Source of the DNA: Candidatus Aminicenantota bacterium
Lineage (GTDB): Bacteria > Acidobacteriota > Aminicenantia > UBA2199
NCBI GenBank assembly: GCA_026393775.1
Contig: JAPKZM010000223.1
Location: 1-19,473, forward strand
Direction: 5' to 3'
DNA: 19,473 nucleotides
Below are positions 8,266 through 14,718 of the stretch, piece by piece; the stretch's first letter is position 1, and every line of letters begins with the position of its first letter. The notes under the pieces were generated by a model, which worked only from the letters and a program-made list of their open reading frames with translations, was not told the origin of the DNA and searched no databases. A program made the translations under genes and the position numbers.

Positions 8266-11106
8266 CTATTTGCCTTTTACTTCGTCGTAGATTTCTTTGA
8301 TGTTGCGATAGTGGGGATCTTTGCTAAGGATCTCGGCCGCCAGTTTTTTTGCGTATAGATAATCTTCCTTCAATTTGGCGGTCAATATGAGTTCGTACTT
8401 GACGGCTTTGTAATCATCTTCCTTGCGATCCTGGCTTTCCAAGGCTTTCTCGAACCAATTGATGGATTCCTCGAACATGCCCTGATCCCGGAAACAAATG
8501 CCCAACAGGCCGGCCGCGTCGAAAAATTTCAAAGGGTGCTTGGAGGCGATCAGGAATTCATGGATCGCCTCTTCGATGAGTCCCATCTCCTTGTAGGCGA
8601 TGCCCAGATTGTAGCGGGTATCATAATCTTCCTGGCCGATCTTCTCATCGACACCCTTTTGGAATGCCTGGAAAATTTCCATCATGTTCTTTTCAACGGT
8701 CGAGGTCCTTTGTTTTTGCAGTTCATCGATCCAATATTTTATGGCACTCAATTCTTCGTCGGTTACTTTCTCGGTTTCGTAATACTCTTCCTCCTCGAGA
8801 AAAACGCTCTCGCTTTTAAAAATATCGACTTCACTTTCAGCCAATTCGTTTTCATCGATATCTTTGAATGGAGATTCACTGCTGGAAGAGGGAGCCTCTT
8901 CGCTGGTAAAAATATTGTCTATGTCGATGAAATCGGCGCTGGAGCCGAGGAAATTTCTATCAGCGGCGCCGCTTTTCTCCCTGGGAGAGGACTTTGACGG
9001 AGGCTCTTGCTTATCCCTGGGAACGACCGGTCCGGGTTCATGGATGATCACTTTTTCCATTTCAATTTCGAACGGAACGCTGTCCATTTCCGATAAATCG
9101 GCGGAGCTGCTCTTTATTTCCGGCTTCAAAAAGATGTTATCTAGGTCTATGCCGATCTTGGAATCTTCAAACTTCTGCAGAATATCGCTCTCCTGGGCGA
9201 TGGAAGATGTGATCTCGATCGGTTCTGTTTTTTCAACTTTTAGGCTGATGGAATCGGTTTTGTCCGGCAGGCTTTCCTTTGATTTTTTTATGCGCGCCAG
9301 CCGGGAGACGATTTCCTTGCTTTCCGGGAATTCTTTTTGCAGTCTGTCCAGGATTTTTTCTGCATTGGCAAAGTAGCCCTCGCTGATGTAGAAATCAAGT
9401 TCGGCCAGGTGGGATGACAACCCCTTTTTTAACTCGTTGTCGGTTTTGATCTGGACGCTGTCTTCGCCCTTGAGCAGGAATATATCCTCTTCTTCCGCCT
9501 TCAATTCAACGTTTTCCAGTTCCTCTAAACCGCCTGGATGTTTGAGCTCGTTGATTTGTTCGATCATTTCGGCTTGATCAAAGTCGATTTCGATATTGGT
9601 CCTTTCGTGGCCGCCCAGGTCCAGCAGGCGCTCGTCGCTCGGTTTGAGCTTGGTCAACTTTTCGGAAAGCACCTTGTAGGCCTCGTCGTTGTTTTCTTTC
9701 TTATAAATCTGGAGCAGCTCGATCCCCTCGTTGAGGAGCGCATCGATGTCGTTGCTCATTTGATACACATCGAAAAGCTTGATCCGGATATCGGTGTTTT
9801 GCGGGAAGGCGTTCTGCGCGGTTTTTAGAAGATCGATCGCTTTTTTAAAGTTATTAGTTTTCAAGGCCTGATCGGCATTGCTTAATTGAAATGAAATGAA
9901 TTCCCGTTCCTGGTCGCCTTCCATGTCTTCCTCGGTGGATTCCCCGGTCAATTTTGCCAACTGTTCCTGATAGGCAAATGGCGAATCGGATAAGTCGATT
10001 AGTTCCTTGAGAACGGCGATTAGTTCGGAATGCATTTTTTTTTGTTCGTATATCGGCAGCAGAGACTCGTACATGGCGATCAGGCTGGTGGTTTTTTTCG
10101 TGGCTTTGAAGATCGAGGCAAGTTTGTTCAGCGCCGGCAGATAGGTGTTGTTCGAAGTGATGATGAAGCGCAGTAATGAATTGGCTTCTTCATATTTCCC
10201 CTTTTCAATAAAGCGGTCGATCGTAGGCAGAAAAAGCTTGTAGGCCTTTTCAATTTCCTCCCTCTGCAAATATACCTTTCCCAACTTCATGATCACTTCG
10301 GTTTCGTTGGGATCGATCTCGGCGATTTTTTTGTAGATATGCTCCGCTTCTTCGATCAGATTGTTCTTGAAATAAAGTTCGCCGAGGATTTTAAGCAGGC
10401 TCAAATGCTTGAATATGTCTTCGCCCAGGTTCTTTAGCATCTGGATGGCTTTATTGGCGTTGCCCTGGCTGATGAAGCAGGATATCAGCTTTTCAAAAAT
10501 TTTCAGGTGCTTCACCTTGTTGTACGTTTGCAGCAGGAGTTCTTCGGCCTGAGCGAATTCTCTTTTTTTGATCAGGATGTCGCTGGCAGTAAGGTATTCG
10601 TTGATTGCCTCGTCCTTCATGTCCTCGCGCAAATAATTGTCAGCCAGCAGAATGCGCATTTTAGTATTGCTGCGGTCGAATTCGAGGATTTTTCTATAAA
10701 TGCCAAGGGCTTTTTTCTGGTTGTTCTGCCGCTTGTATTCTTCAGCCATCTCCATATAGATCTGTTTGGCCTCGATGACCAGTCCCTGCTTGGTGTACAG
10801 GTCGGCCAGCTTGGATGAGATGGTCTCGTTCTGGGGGTCAATACGGGTAATGCGCCTGTACATGGCGATGGCCTTGGTGAAAAAACCCTCTTTGAGATAA
10901 AAATCGGAGATCCATTCGAATTGCCTGATGGCATCGGGAAGCTTGTTCAACTTCAAATACAGATCGCCGATAATCCTGCGCACTTCGAGATCATCCGGCT
11001 TGAGATCGATGATTTTCTGGTATTCTTTGATGGCGGTATCGATTTTTCCCTGCTTAAACAGTTTTTCCGCCTGCTGCAAAATTTTTAGTCGGTTATCGAT
11101 GGCCAT
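8266..11106 (-). CDS. Large cytoplasmic TPR protein with an acidic linker
   Basis: A 946-residue protein with no signal peptide or membrane segment. Residues about 5-385 are consecutive tetratricopeptide repeats (for example AIKEYQKIIDLKPDD at 25-39 and EAEHIYKKIAEIDPNETE at 253-270), with more around 400-485. A long acidic, Ser-rich low-complexity stretch (about 500-785) follows, containing a recurring short motif DLDNIF (655-660) and DIDNIF (728-733). A second TPR block closes the protein (about 825-940, RYNLGIAYKEMGLIEEAI). Such proteins are scaffolds for protein complexes; no enzymatic domain is visible and I do not recognise a specific named family. The Shine-Dalgarno is weak (GAAAG), and an AT-rich hairpin lies in the short leader. 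It has its own promoter downstream of rplS. The function is unknown. Confidence 0.9.
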   Translation of the reverse strand: MAIDNRLKILQQAEKLFKQGKIDTAIKEYQKIIDLKPDDLEVRRIIGDLYLKLNKLPDAIRQFEWISDFYLKEGFFTKAIAMYRRITRIDPQNETISSKLADLYTKQGLVIEAKQIYMEMAEEYKRQNNQKKALGIYRKILEFDRSNTKMRILLADNYLREDMKDEAINEYLTASDILIKKREFAQAEELLLQTYNKVKHLKIFEKLISCFISQGNANKAIQMLKNLGEDIFKHLSLLKILGELYFKNNLIEEAEHIYKKIAEIDPNETEVIMKLGKVYLQREEIEKAYKLFLPTIDRFIEKGKYEEANSLLRFIITSNNTYLPALNKLASIFKATKKTTSLIAMYESLLPIYEQKKMHSELIAVLKELIDLSDSPFAYQEQLAKLTGESTEEDMEGDQEREFISFQLSNADQALKTNNFKKAIDLLKTAQNAFPQNTDIRIKLFDVYQMSNDIDALLNEGIELLQIYKKENNDEAYKVLSEKLTKLKPSDERLLDLGGHERTNIEIDFDQAEMIEQINELKHPGGLEELENVELKAEEEDIFLLKGEDSVQIKTDNELKKGLSSHLAELDFYISEGYFANAEKILDRLQKEFPESKEIVSRLARIKKSKESLPDKTDSISLKVEKTEPIEITSSIAQESDILQKFEDSKIGIDLDNIFLKPEIKSSSADLSEMDSVPFEIEMEKVIIHEPGPVVPRDKQEPPSKSSPREKSGAADRNFLGSSADFIDIDNIFTSEEAPSSSSESPFKDIDENELAESEVDIFKSESVFLEEEEYYETEKVTDEELSAIKYWIDELQKQRTSTVEKNMMEIFQAFQKGVDEKIGQEDYDTRYNLGIAYKEMGLIEEAIHEFLIASKHPLKFFDAAGLLGICFRDQGMFEESINWFEKALESQDRKEDDYKAVKYELILTAKLKEDYLYAKKLAAEILSKDPHYRNIKEIYDEVKGK

Positions 11107-11118
11107 CTTTCACGCAAA

Positions 11119-11140
11119 AACTTTTTTTGTAAAAAAAGTT
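11119..11140. repeat. 22-nt perfect inverted repeat in the TPR gene leader
   Basis: Two 10-base arms, AACTTTTTTT and AAAAAAAGTT, are separated by GT. The repeat lies between the predicted promoter and the ATG of the TPR gene, 13 nt before the start codon. It is too AT-rich for a standard terminator stem. It could be a 5'-leader structure or a protein-binding site. Confidence 0.6.
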
Positions 11141-11150
11141 ACCCCGTTTA

Positions 11151-11179
11151 ATGATAGCATATTTTTGTTTTTTTGTGTA
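11151..11179 (-). promoter_or_regulatory. Promoter of the TPR gene
   Basis: Minus strand: TACACA (11179-11174), 17-nt spacer, TATCAT (11156-11151) preceded by TGC, making an extended -10. The expected start is near 11144, about 38 nt before the ATG. It suggests the TPR gene is transcribed separately from rplS. Confidence 0.45.
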
Positions 11180-11294
11180 GAATGTCTCACGCCATTGCAC
11201 CATCCACGGACGGAGAGGAAAAAAATTACCTTGAGCGCGCCGCTAGCGCGGAAATCGCTTTTGGCCGAAACCTCTTTGCTTCCGCAACCGCTCA

Positions 11295-11753
11295 CTACCT
11301 GAGTTCTTTCAGCCGTGACGCTTTGCCTTTCAGTTTTCTCAGATAGTACAGCTTGGCTCTGCGGACCTTGGTATGCTTCTTGACCTCGATTTTTTGAACC
11401 AGCTTGGAATTGAGCGGAAATATCCTTTCCACGGCGATGCCGAATGAATTCTTGCGAACGGTGATGGTCTTGGAAATGCCCAAATTCTTCATGGAAATGA
11501 TCGTGCCTTCATAGATCTGTATTCTTTCCTTGCCCGCTTCGATTACCCGGTAATAGATCTTCAACTCGTCTCCCGGCCTTATTTCAGGGATATCGTTGCG
11601 CAATTCCTGCAAGGGGCGTAGGTCCGTTTTTTCTATCGGTTTTACCTGGGCGATTTCCTTGACCGGCTTATCTGCAGCGGCGCTATCCGGCTTTTTTTTG
11701 GCTTTTAATTTTTCCGCCGGGGCCGCTTTGCTCTTTTTCTTTTCTTCTGACAT
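11295..11753 (-). CDS. rplS: 50S ribosomal protein L19 with N-terminal extension
   Basis: Large-subunit ribosomal protein L19, at the interface with the small subunit. The conserved core occupies about residues 55-152: IRPGDELKIYYRV (58-70), YEGTIISMKN (81-90), TVRKNSFGIAVERIFP (98-113) and RRAKLYYLRKLKGKASR (131-147), all diagnostic. The protein is 152 residues against roughly 115-120 usually; the extra is a Lys/Ala/Pro-rich, probably disordered N-terminal tail of about 45 residues. The annotated start is well supported by AGGAG about 8 nt upstream, and a strong promoter precedes it, so the extension appears to be made. In many bacteria rplS follows rpsP-rimM-trmD; here it stands alone between a porin gene and a TPR gene. 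Confidence 0.97.
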   Translation of the reverse strand: MSEEKKKSKAAPAEKLKAKKKPDSAAADKPVKEIAQVKPIEKTDLRPLQELRNDIPEIRPGDELKIYYRVIEAGKERIQIYEGTIISMKNLGISKTITVRKNSFGIAVERIFPLNSKLVQKIEVKKHTKVRRAKLYYLRKLKGKASRLKELR

Positions 11754-11792
11754 GCGTGGTCTCCTAAATGGCAGTAACTTGAATGATAGCGT

Positions 11793-11821
11793 ATTGTACT
11801 ATTTTTTCAGGCTTTTTTCAA
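11793..11821 (-). promoter_or_regulatory. Sigma-70-type promoter of rplS
   Basis: Minus strand: TTGAAA (11821-11816), 17-nt spacer, TACAAT (11798-11793). Both elements are one base from consensus and the spacing is optimal. Predicted start near 11786, giving a leader of about 30 nt with the AGGAG site. Confidence 0.65.
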
Positions 11822-11860
11822 GAAGGTTTGATGTTAAAGGTGAATTTTGTGGTTACGATA

Positions 11861-11902
11861 GCAAAACAATAAGGCCGGAGCGCCGCTGGCGGCGCTCCGG
11901 CC
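11861..11902 (-). terminator. Intrinsic terminator of the FadL-type gene
   Basis: A near-perfect GC-rich hairpin at 11873-11902 (14-base arms GGCCGGAGCGCCGC and its complement around a 2-base centre) is followed on the minus strand by TTATTGTTTTGC. It starts about 20 nt after the porin stop codon and insulates rplS from it. Confidence 0.8.
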
Positions 11903-11921
11903 AGATTAGAACGGGTATAGG

Positions 11922-13172
11922 TTAGTTGAAACGGTATGCAATGGTGATACTGGGGACTATGATGTTCATGTTGTGCAGGCCCGGCATCTTGTTCGTAACG
12001 GCGTAGGGCACCGTCTGCTCCGTGCCGCGAAGGATCTCCAGCGCGGCGTTGACGCTGAGCTTGGCGCCGGTGTAGCCGAAGCCGACAGTGAACATGTTGT
12101 AGGGGATCTGCGGCAGCAGGATGTTTAACGTCTCCAGCGGCGCGGGCGACGGGTCGCGCATGTAGCCCAGGCGCACCGCCCACTGCTCGTTGAGCATGTA
12201 CTCGGCGCCGATGCGGTATTGGATGCAGTCCTTCCAGTTCAATTCCAGGGTCTGGTTGAATGCCGCCTTATAGACCGGGTGGGTCATCAGCTGCGTCCAG
12301 GTGGCGTCCGAGAACTCGACCGGGATCGTGGCCAGCTTCTTCCAGTTGGTCCAGTTGACGTCGAAGGCCAAGCGCAGCTTGTCCAGGGGCTTGAAGCTGA
12401 CGCCGGCGCCCAGCCACATCGGCAGCGTGGTCTTGCGCGTGATCTCGCTCGCGGGAGCCGTCGTAAACCCGGCCATCGTGGCGTCGCCTTTCAGGGTGAC
12501 GCTGACCGGCAGCTTGTAGCTGAGGCCGAAAGAGAGCTTGTCCGTGGGCATGTACTGCAGGCCTAAGGTGGCGCCGATGCCGATGCCGGTGGTGCTCTCT
12601 TCGTACTGGCCAATGCCCGGGCGCTTGATCTTCATCATGCCATAGTTGAGGTTGATGGTGGCGCCAACGGCAAGCGTGTCGCTGACCTTGTAGGCCACGA
12701 GCGGCGAGACGGTGAACACGCCGAGAAAGCTCTCCCAGTTGTAGACTGTGGCGCCGGCGAGATTCTTGAGCTGCTCGCCGTCCCAGGTGGCGCCGGTGCC
12801 CGACGGGGTGTAGATGCCGAGACCGATGGTCAGCTTGTCCGATAACGGCTTGACGAAGCCCAGGGCGCCGGCCGGGTAGATCTTGCTGACGGTCTTGGCG
12901 TCCACGTGGGGGACATCCCAGACATAAGTGCCGCTGGGCACCAAGTTGGTCTCGAAGAGCGAGATCCATGTGCCCTTGGCGTTGGCCGCGCCGGCGGGAT
13001 TGAAGTAGAAGAGGCTGACGTCGTTGGTCCAGGAAATCACCGCCCCGGCCATGCCCATGGCGCGCGAGCCCGAACCGTTGAGGTTCAGGCCGTTGGCCGA
13101 CAGTGAAATTCCACACCCAACGATCAGGGCAACGGTCATAAATAACCGTACAGTTTTTCTCAATTCTTTCAT
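11922..13172 (-). CDS. OmpP1/FadL-family outer-membrane transport protein
   Basis: A 416-residue outer-membrane beta-barrel of the OmpP1/FadL/TodX family, which transports long-chain fatty acids or other hydrophobic compounds. After the signal peptide (about 1-26, likely cut after SLSA) comes the family N-terminus NLNGSGSRAMGMAGA (30-44) and FYFNPAG (55-61). Alternating beta-strands follow, and the protein ends in a typical barrel C-terminus (IAYRFN). I place the start at the ATG ending at 13172 rather than the TTG at 13199, because GGAGG lies 4 nt before the ATG and the signal peptide begins there. An IVGC sequence (17-20) resembles a lipobox but is probably incidental. The gene is far more GC-rich than its neighbours (39 G/C of 60 bases at 12541-12600). 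The actual substrate is unknown. Confidence 0.9.
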   Translation of the reverse strand: MKELRKTVRLFMTVALIVGCGISLSANGLNLNGSGSRAMGMAGAVISWTNDVSLFYFNPAGAANAKGTWISLFETNLVPSGTYVWDVPHVDAKTVSKIYPAGALGFVKPLSDKLTIGLGIYTPSGTGATWDGEQLKNLAGATVYNWESFLGVFTVSPLVAYKVSDTLAVGATINLNYGMMKIKRPGIGQYEESTTGIGIGATLGLQYMPTDKLSFGLSYKLPVSVTLKGDATMAGFTTAPASEITRKTTLPMWLGAGVSFKPLDKLRLAFDVNWTNWKKLATIPVEFSDATWTQLMTHPVYKAAFNQTLELNWKDCIQYRIGAEYMLNEQWAVRLGYMRDPSPAPLETLNILLPQIPYNMFTVGFGYTGAKLSVNAALEILRGTEQTVPYAVTNKMPGLHNMNIIVPSITIAYRFN

Positions 13173-13176
13173 TTTT

Positions 13177-13181
13177 CCTCC
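13177..13181 (-). promoter_or_regulatory. Ribosome binding site that sets the FadL-type start
   Basis: GGAGG on the minus strand, 4 nt before the ATG at 13172. It lies inside the region that would be coding if the upstream TTG were used, so it argues for the ATG. A TTGACT at 13231-13226 may be part of the promoter, but I see no convincing -10. Confidence 0.65.
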
Positions 13182-13280
13182 AAAAGAATTAGTTGACAAG
13201 AAACACTAATATATTCAGAAAAAAAAGTCAAATTTTAATTATTTCCCGGGATCGTACCCGGCAACGCAGGATAAGAACCC

Positions 13281-13379
13281 TTAATAAAAAGGTTCTAAAA
13301 TAATCCGGCCATAAACGCCGTCGTACCCCGGGATGCGGCGGACGCGGTTTTCGCGCATAGCCTGGATGGCCGCGGCCAA
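13281..13379 (-). pseudogene. Orphan 3' end of an endonuclease Q-like gene
   Basis: The minus strand encodes the C-terminal 32 residues of an endonuclease Q-like protein (LAAAIQAMRENRV, then RRIPGYDGVYG, then RIILEPFY and a stop at 13281). Immediately upstream the frame is closed by TGA, so it is only a fragment. Bases 13309-13378 match 14753-14822, the 3' end of the intact gene, at 65 of 70 positions by my alignment. The differences include synonymous changes, and the last residues differ (RIILEPFY here, KIALDLKHNQ in the intact gene). A 6-bp inverted repeat (AGAACC/GGTTCT) spans its stop codon. Confidence 0.8.
13309..13378. repeat. Direct repeat, left copy (70 nt)
   Basis: Left member of a same-orientation repeat pair with 14753-14822; 65 of 70 positions agree by hand alignment. 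The pair encloses the glycosyltransferase gene. Similarity stops sharply at the right edge (GGCCA), and only the shared stop-proximal codons continue at the left. Confidence 0.85.
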
Positions 13380-13403
13380 TCATGTCTTTTCTATGGAATG
13401 CGA

Positions 13404-13432
13404 TTGAATTCCCGCGATGCCTATTGTATAAA
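13404..13432 (+). promoter_or_regulatory. Promoter of the glycosyltransferase gene, apparently leaderless
   Basis: TTGAAT (13404-13409), 17-nt spacer, TATAAA (13427-13432). Only six bases separate the -10 from the ATG at 13439, so transcription would start at or next to the A of the start codon. No Shine-Dalgarno is present. An in-frame TAG at 13433-13435 excludes an upstream start. Confidence 0.55.
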
Positions 13433-13438
13433 TAGCGC

Positions 13439-14635
13439 ATGGAGGAAATTAAAACGAAAGCCAAACTGGTCCGAAATTTAAGCCTATTCATTTTAGGCGC
13501 AATTGTCTTATTGCTTGTCGTCCAAATGCTGGGAAAAGTCGATCGGGCCAGCGGGAATGATTTTACAAGCTATTTATCGTCGTCAAGGGCTCTGTGGCAA
13601 GGAGGCGATCCCTACAAAACCGAGAGCTCCTTTCCGTATACCTATCCATTGTTTTTGGCTTTTGTCCTGATCCCCTTATCTTCGCTGGCAGAGAAGCCGG
13701 CTAGCTTGATTTGGTTTGCGCTCAACGCTTGTGCCTTTGCCTATTCTTGCAAGGTTTTAATCAACTTTCTCCCCCAAGCATGGAGGGATCGCGCAAGAGG
13801 AAATTTCTGGCCATTGCTGTTGATCTTATCTGTTTTGATTTTTGATGTTTTGCAAAACCACTTCTTAAACGGCCAGGTGAATCTTATCGTTCTGGCGTTG
13901 ATGATTCTTTTTATTCATCACGATATCAAAAGCAATAATTTCAAAGCAGCGGTTTTTCTTTCTTTGGCCATATCCATTAAAGTTGTCCCGCTGATCTTAA
14001 TAATGTATTTGTTTTTTCGTAAAAAATTCGATTCAATCGTATGCACGTTCCTATTCATTTCTTTTTGGGTTTTTTCCCCAGCCGTAGTTGCCGGGAATCG
14101 AATGATTTCTTATTACCAAGGATATTTTCAACAGTTCATTTTAAAACGAGTTGGATCGATCGGGAAAATGAATGCCAGTCACGTAGAATTCTCATTGCAG
14201 TACTTTCTCAAGAAAACAACTCATGGCATCGTCCCTGACTTCTATTTGCTGATCCTTTCCGTCTTGTTGGTAACGTTTCCTATTATTGTTCTCGAGCTCG
14301 TGTCGCTTAAAAAAAACTGGCGCGAGAACAGGCTATGGATTTTCAGTCTCTATTTGGTTGCCATCCTCCTGATCTCTCCCATGTCGGAAGTCCATCACCT
14401 GGTTTTCTTTATTCCCGCTTTATTTTTGTGCAGTATGGCCGTTCTATACCGAACGGTCGAACGATCGATCGGTCAACTTTTGTTCCTGGCGGCAACCTTT
14501 TCCTTCCTGATCCTGGCAGGCCTTTGCCGGGCAAACGTATTTTACTTTGTTGCACTGGGTCTTGGCTATTTCATGGTGCTTTTTCTATCAAGAACGATGG
14601 CCATGAATCCTTCTCGGGATAAACTCATTACGTAG
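13439..14635 (+). CDS. GT87-type (DUF2029) polytopic membrane glycosyltransferase
   Basis: A 398-residue multi-pass membrane protein resembling family GT87 (DUF2029), whose known members are polyprenyl-phosphate-mannose-dependent alpha-mannosyltransferases. Seen: a first helix (about 12-32), then GNDFTSYLSSSRALWQGGDPY (39-59) with the family's acidic residue (D41), Y..P elements (67-70), NGQVNL (144-149), SIKVVPLILIMYLFF (179-193) and SPMSEVHH (313-320), with about ten hydrophobic helices. It is one of only two plus-strand genes here and is AT-rich (20 G/C of 60 bases at 13921-13980). It sits between two copies of the 3' end of an endonuclease Q-like gene. All of this points to acquisition or relocation. 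The acceptor (lipid, glycan or protein) is unknown. Confidence 0.78.
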   Translation: MEEIKTKAKLVRNLSLFILGAIVLLLVVQMLGKVDRASGNDFTSYLSSSRALWQGGDPYKTESSFPYTYPLFLAFVLIPLSSLAEKPASLIWFALNACAFAYSCKVLINFLPQAWRDRARGNFWPLLLILSVLIFDVLQNHFLNGQVNLIVLALMILFIHHDIKSNNFKAAVFLSLAISIKVVPLILIMYLFFRKKFDSIVCTFLFISFWVFSPAVVAGNRMISYYQGYFQQFILKRVGSIGKMNASHVEFSLQYFLKKTTHGIVPDFYLLILSVLLVTFPIIVLELVSLKKNWRENRLWIFSLYLVAILLISPMSEVHHLVFFIPALFLCSMAVLYRTVERSIGQLLFLAATFSFLILAGLCRANVFYFVALGLGYFMVLFLSRTMAMNPSRDKLIT

Positions 14636-14683
14636 GCCCCGGGTTAATTCGGCAAACTGAAATTCAAGAAAATGTTTTCCTTT

Positions 14684-14703
14684 GATTTCCAATCGGGGAA
14701 ATC
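14684..14703. repeat. Hairpin between convergent genes
   Basis: A 7-bp inverted repeat, GATTTCC-AATCGG-GGAAATC, lies between the glycosyltransferase stop and the stop of the endonuclease Q-like gene. It has no T-run on either strand. It may be a weak bidirectional terminator, but this is uncertain. Confidence 0.4.
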
Positions 14704-14718
14704 CGGATCAAGCGATGC

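Noticed and set aside
11110..11295. 61-codon open frame between rplS and the TPR gene
   Set aside because: It has no ribosome site, low-complexity composition, and covers the predicted TPR promoter and leader.
12268..13116. Long minus-strand open frame overlapping the porin gene
   Set aside because: It is Arg/Gln/His-rich, has no domain-like pattern and shadows a GC-rich gene with clear OmpP1/FadL features in another frame.
13228..13491. 87-codon minus-strand open frame across the nuclease fragment
   Set aside because: It reads the fragment in the wrong frame; the correct frame gives the conserved PGYDGVYG ending.
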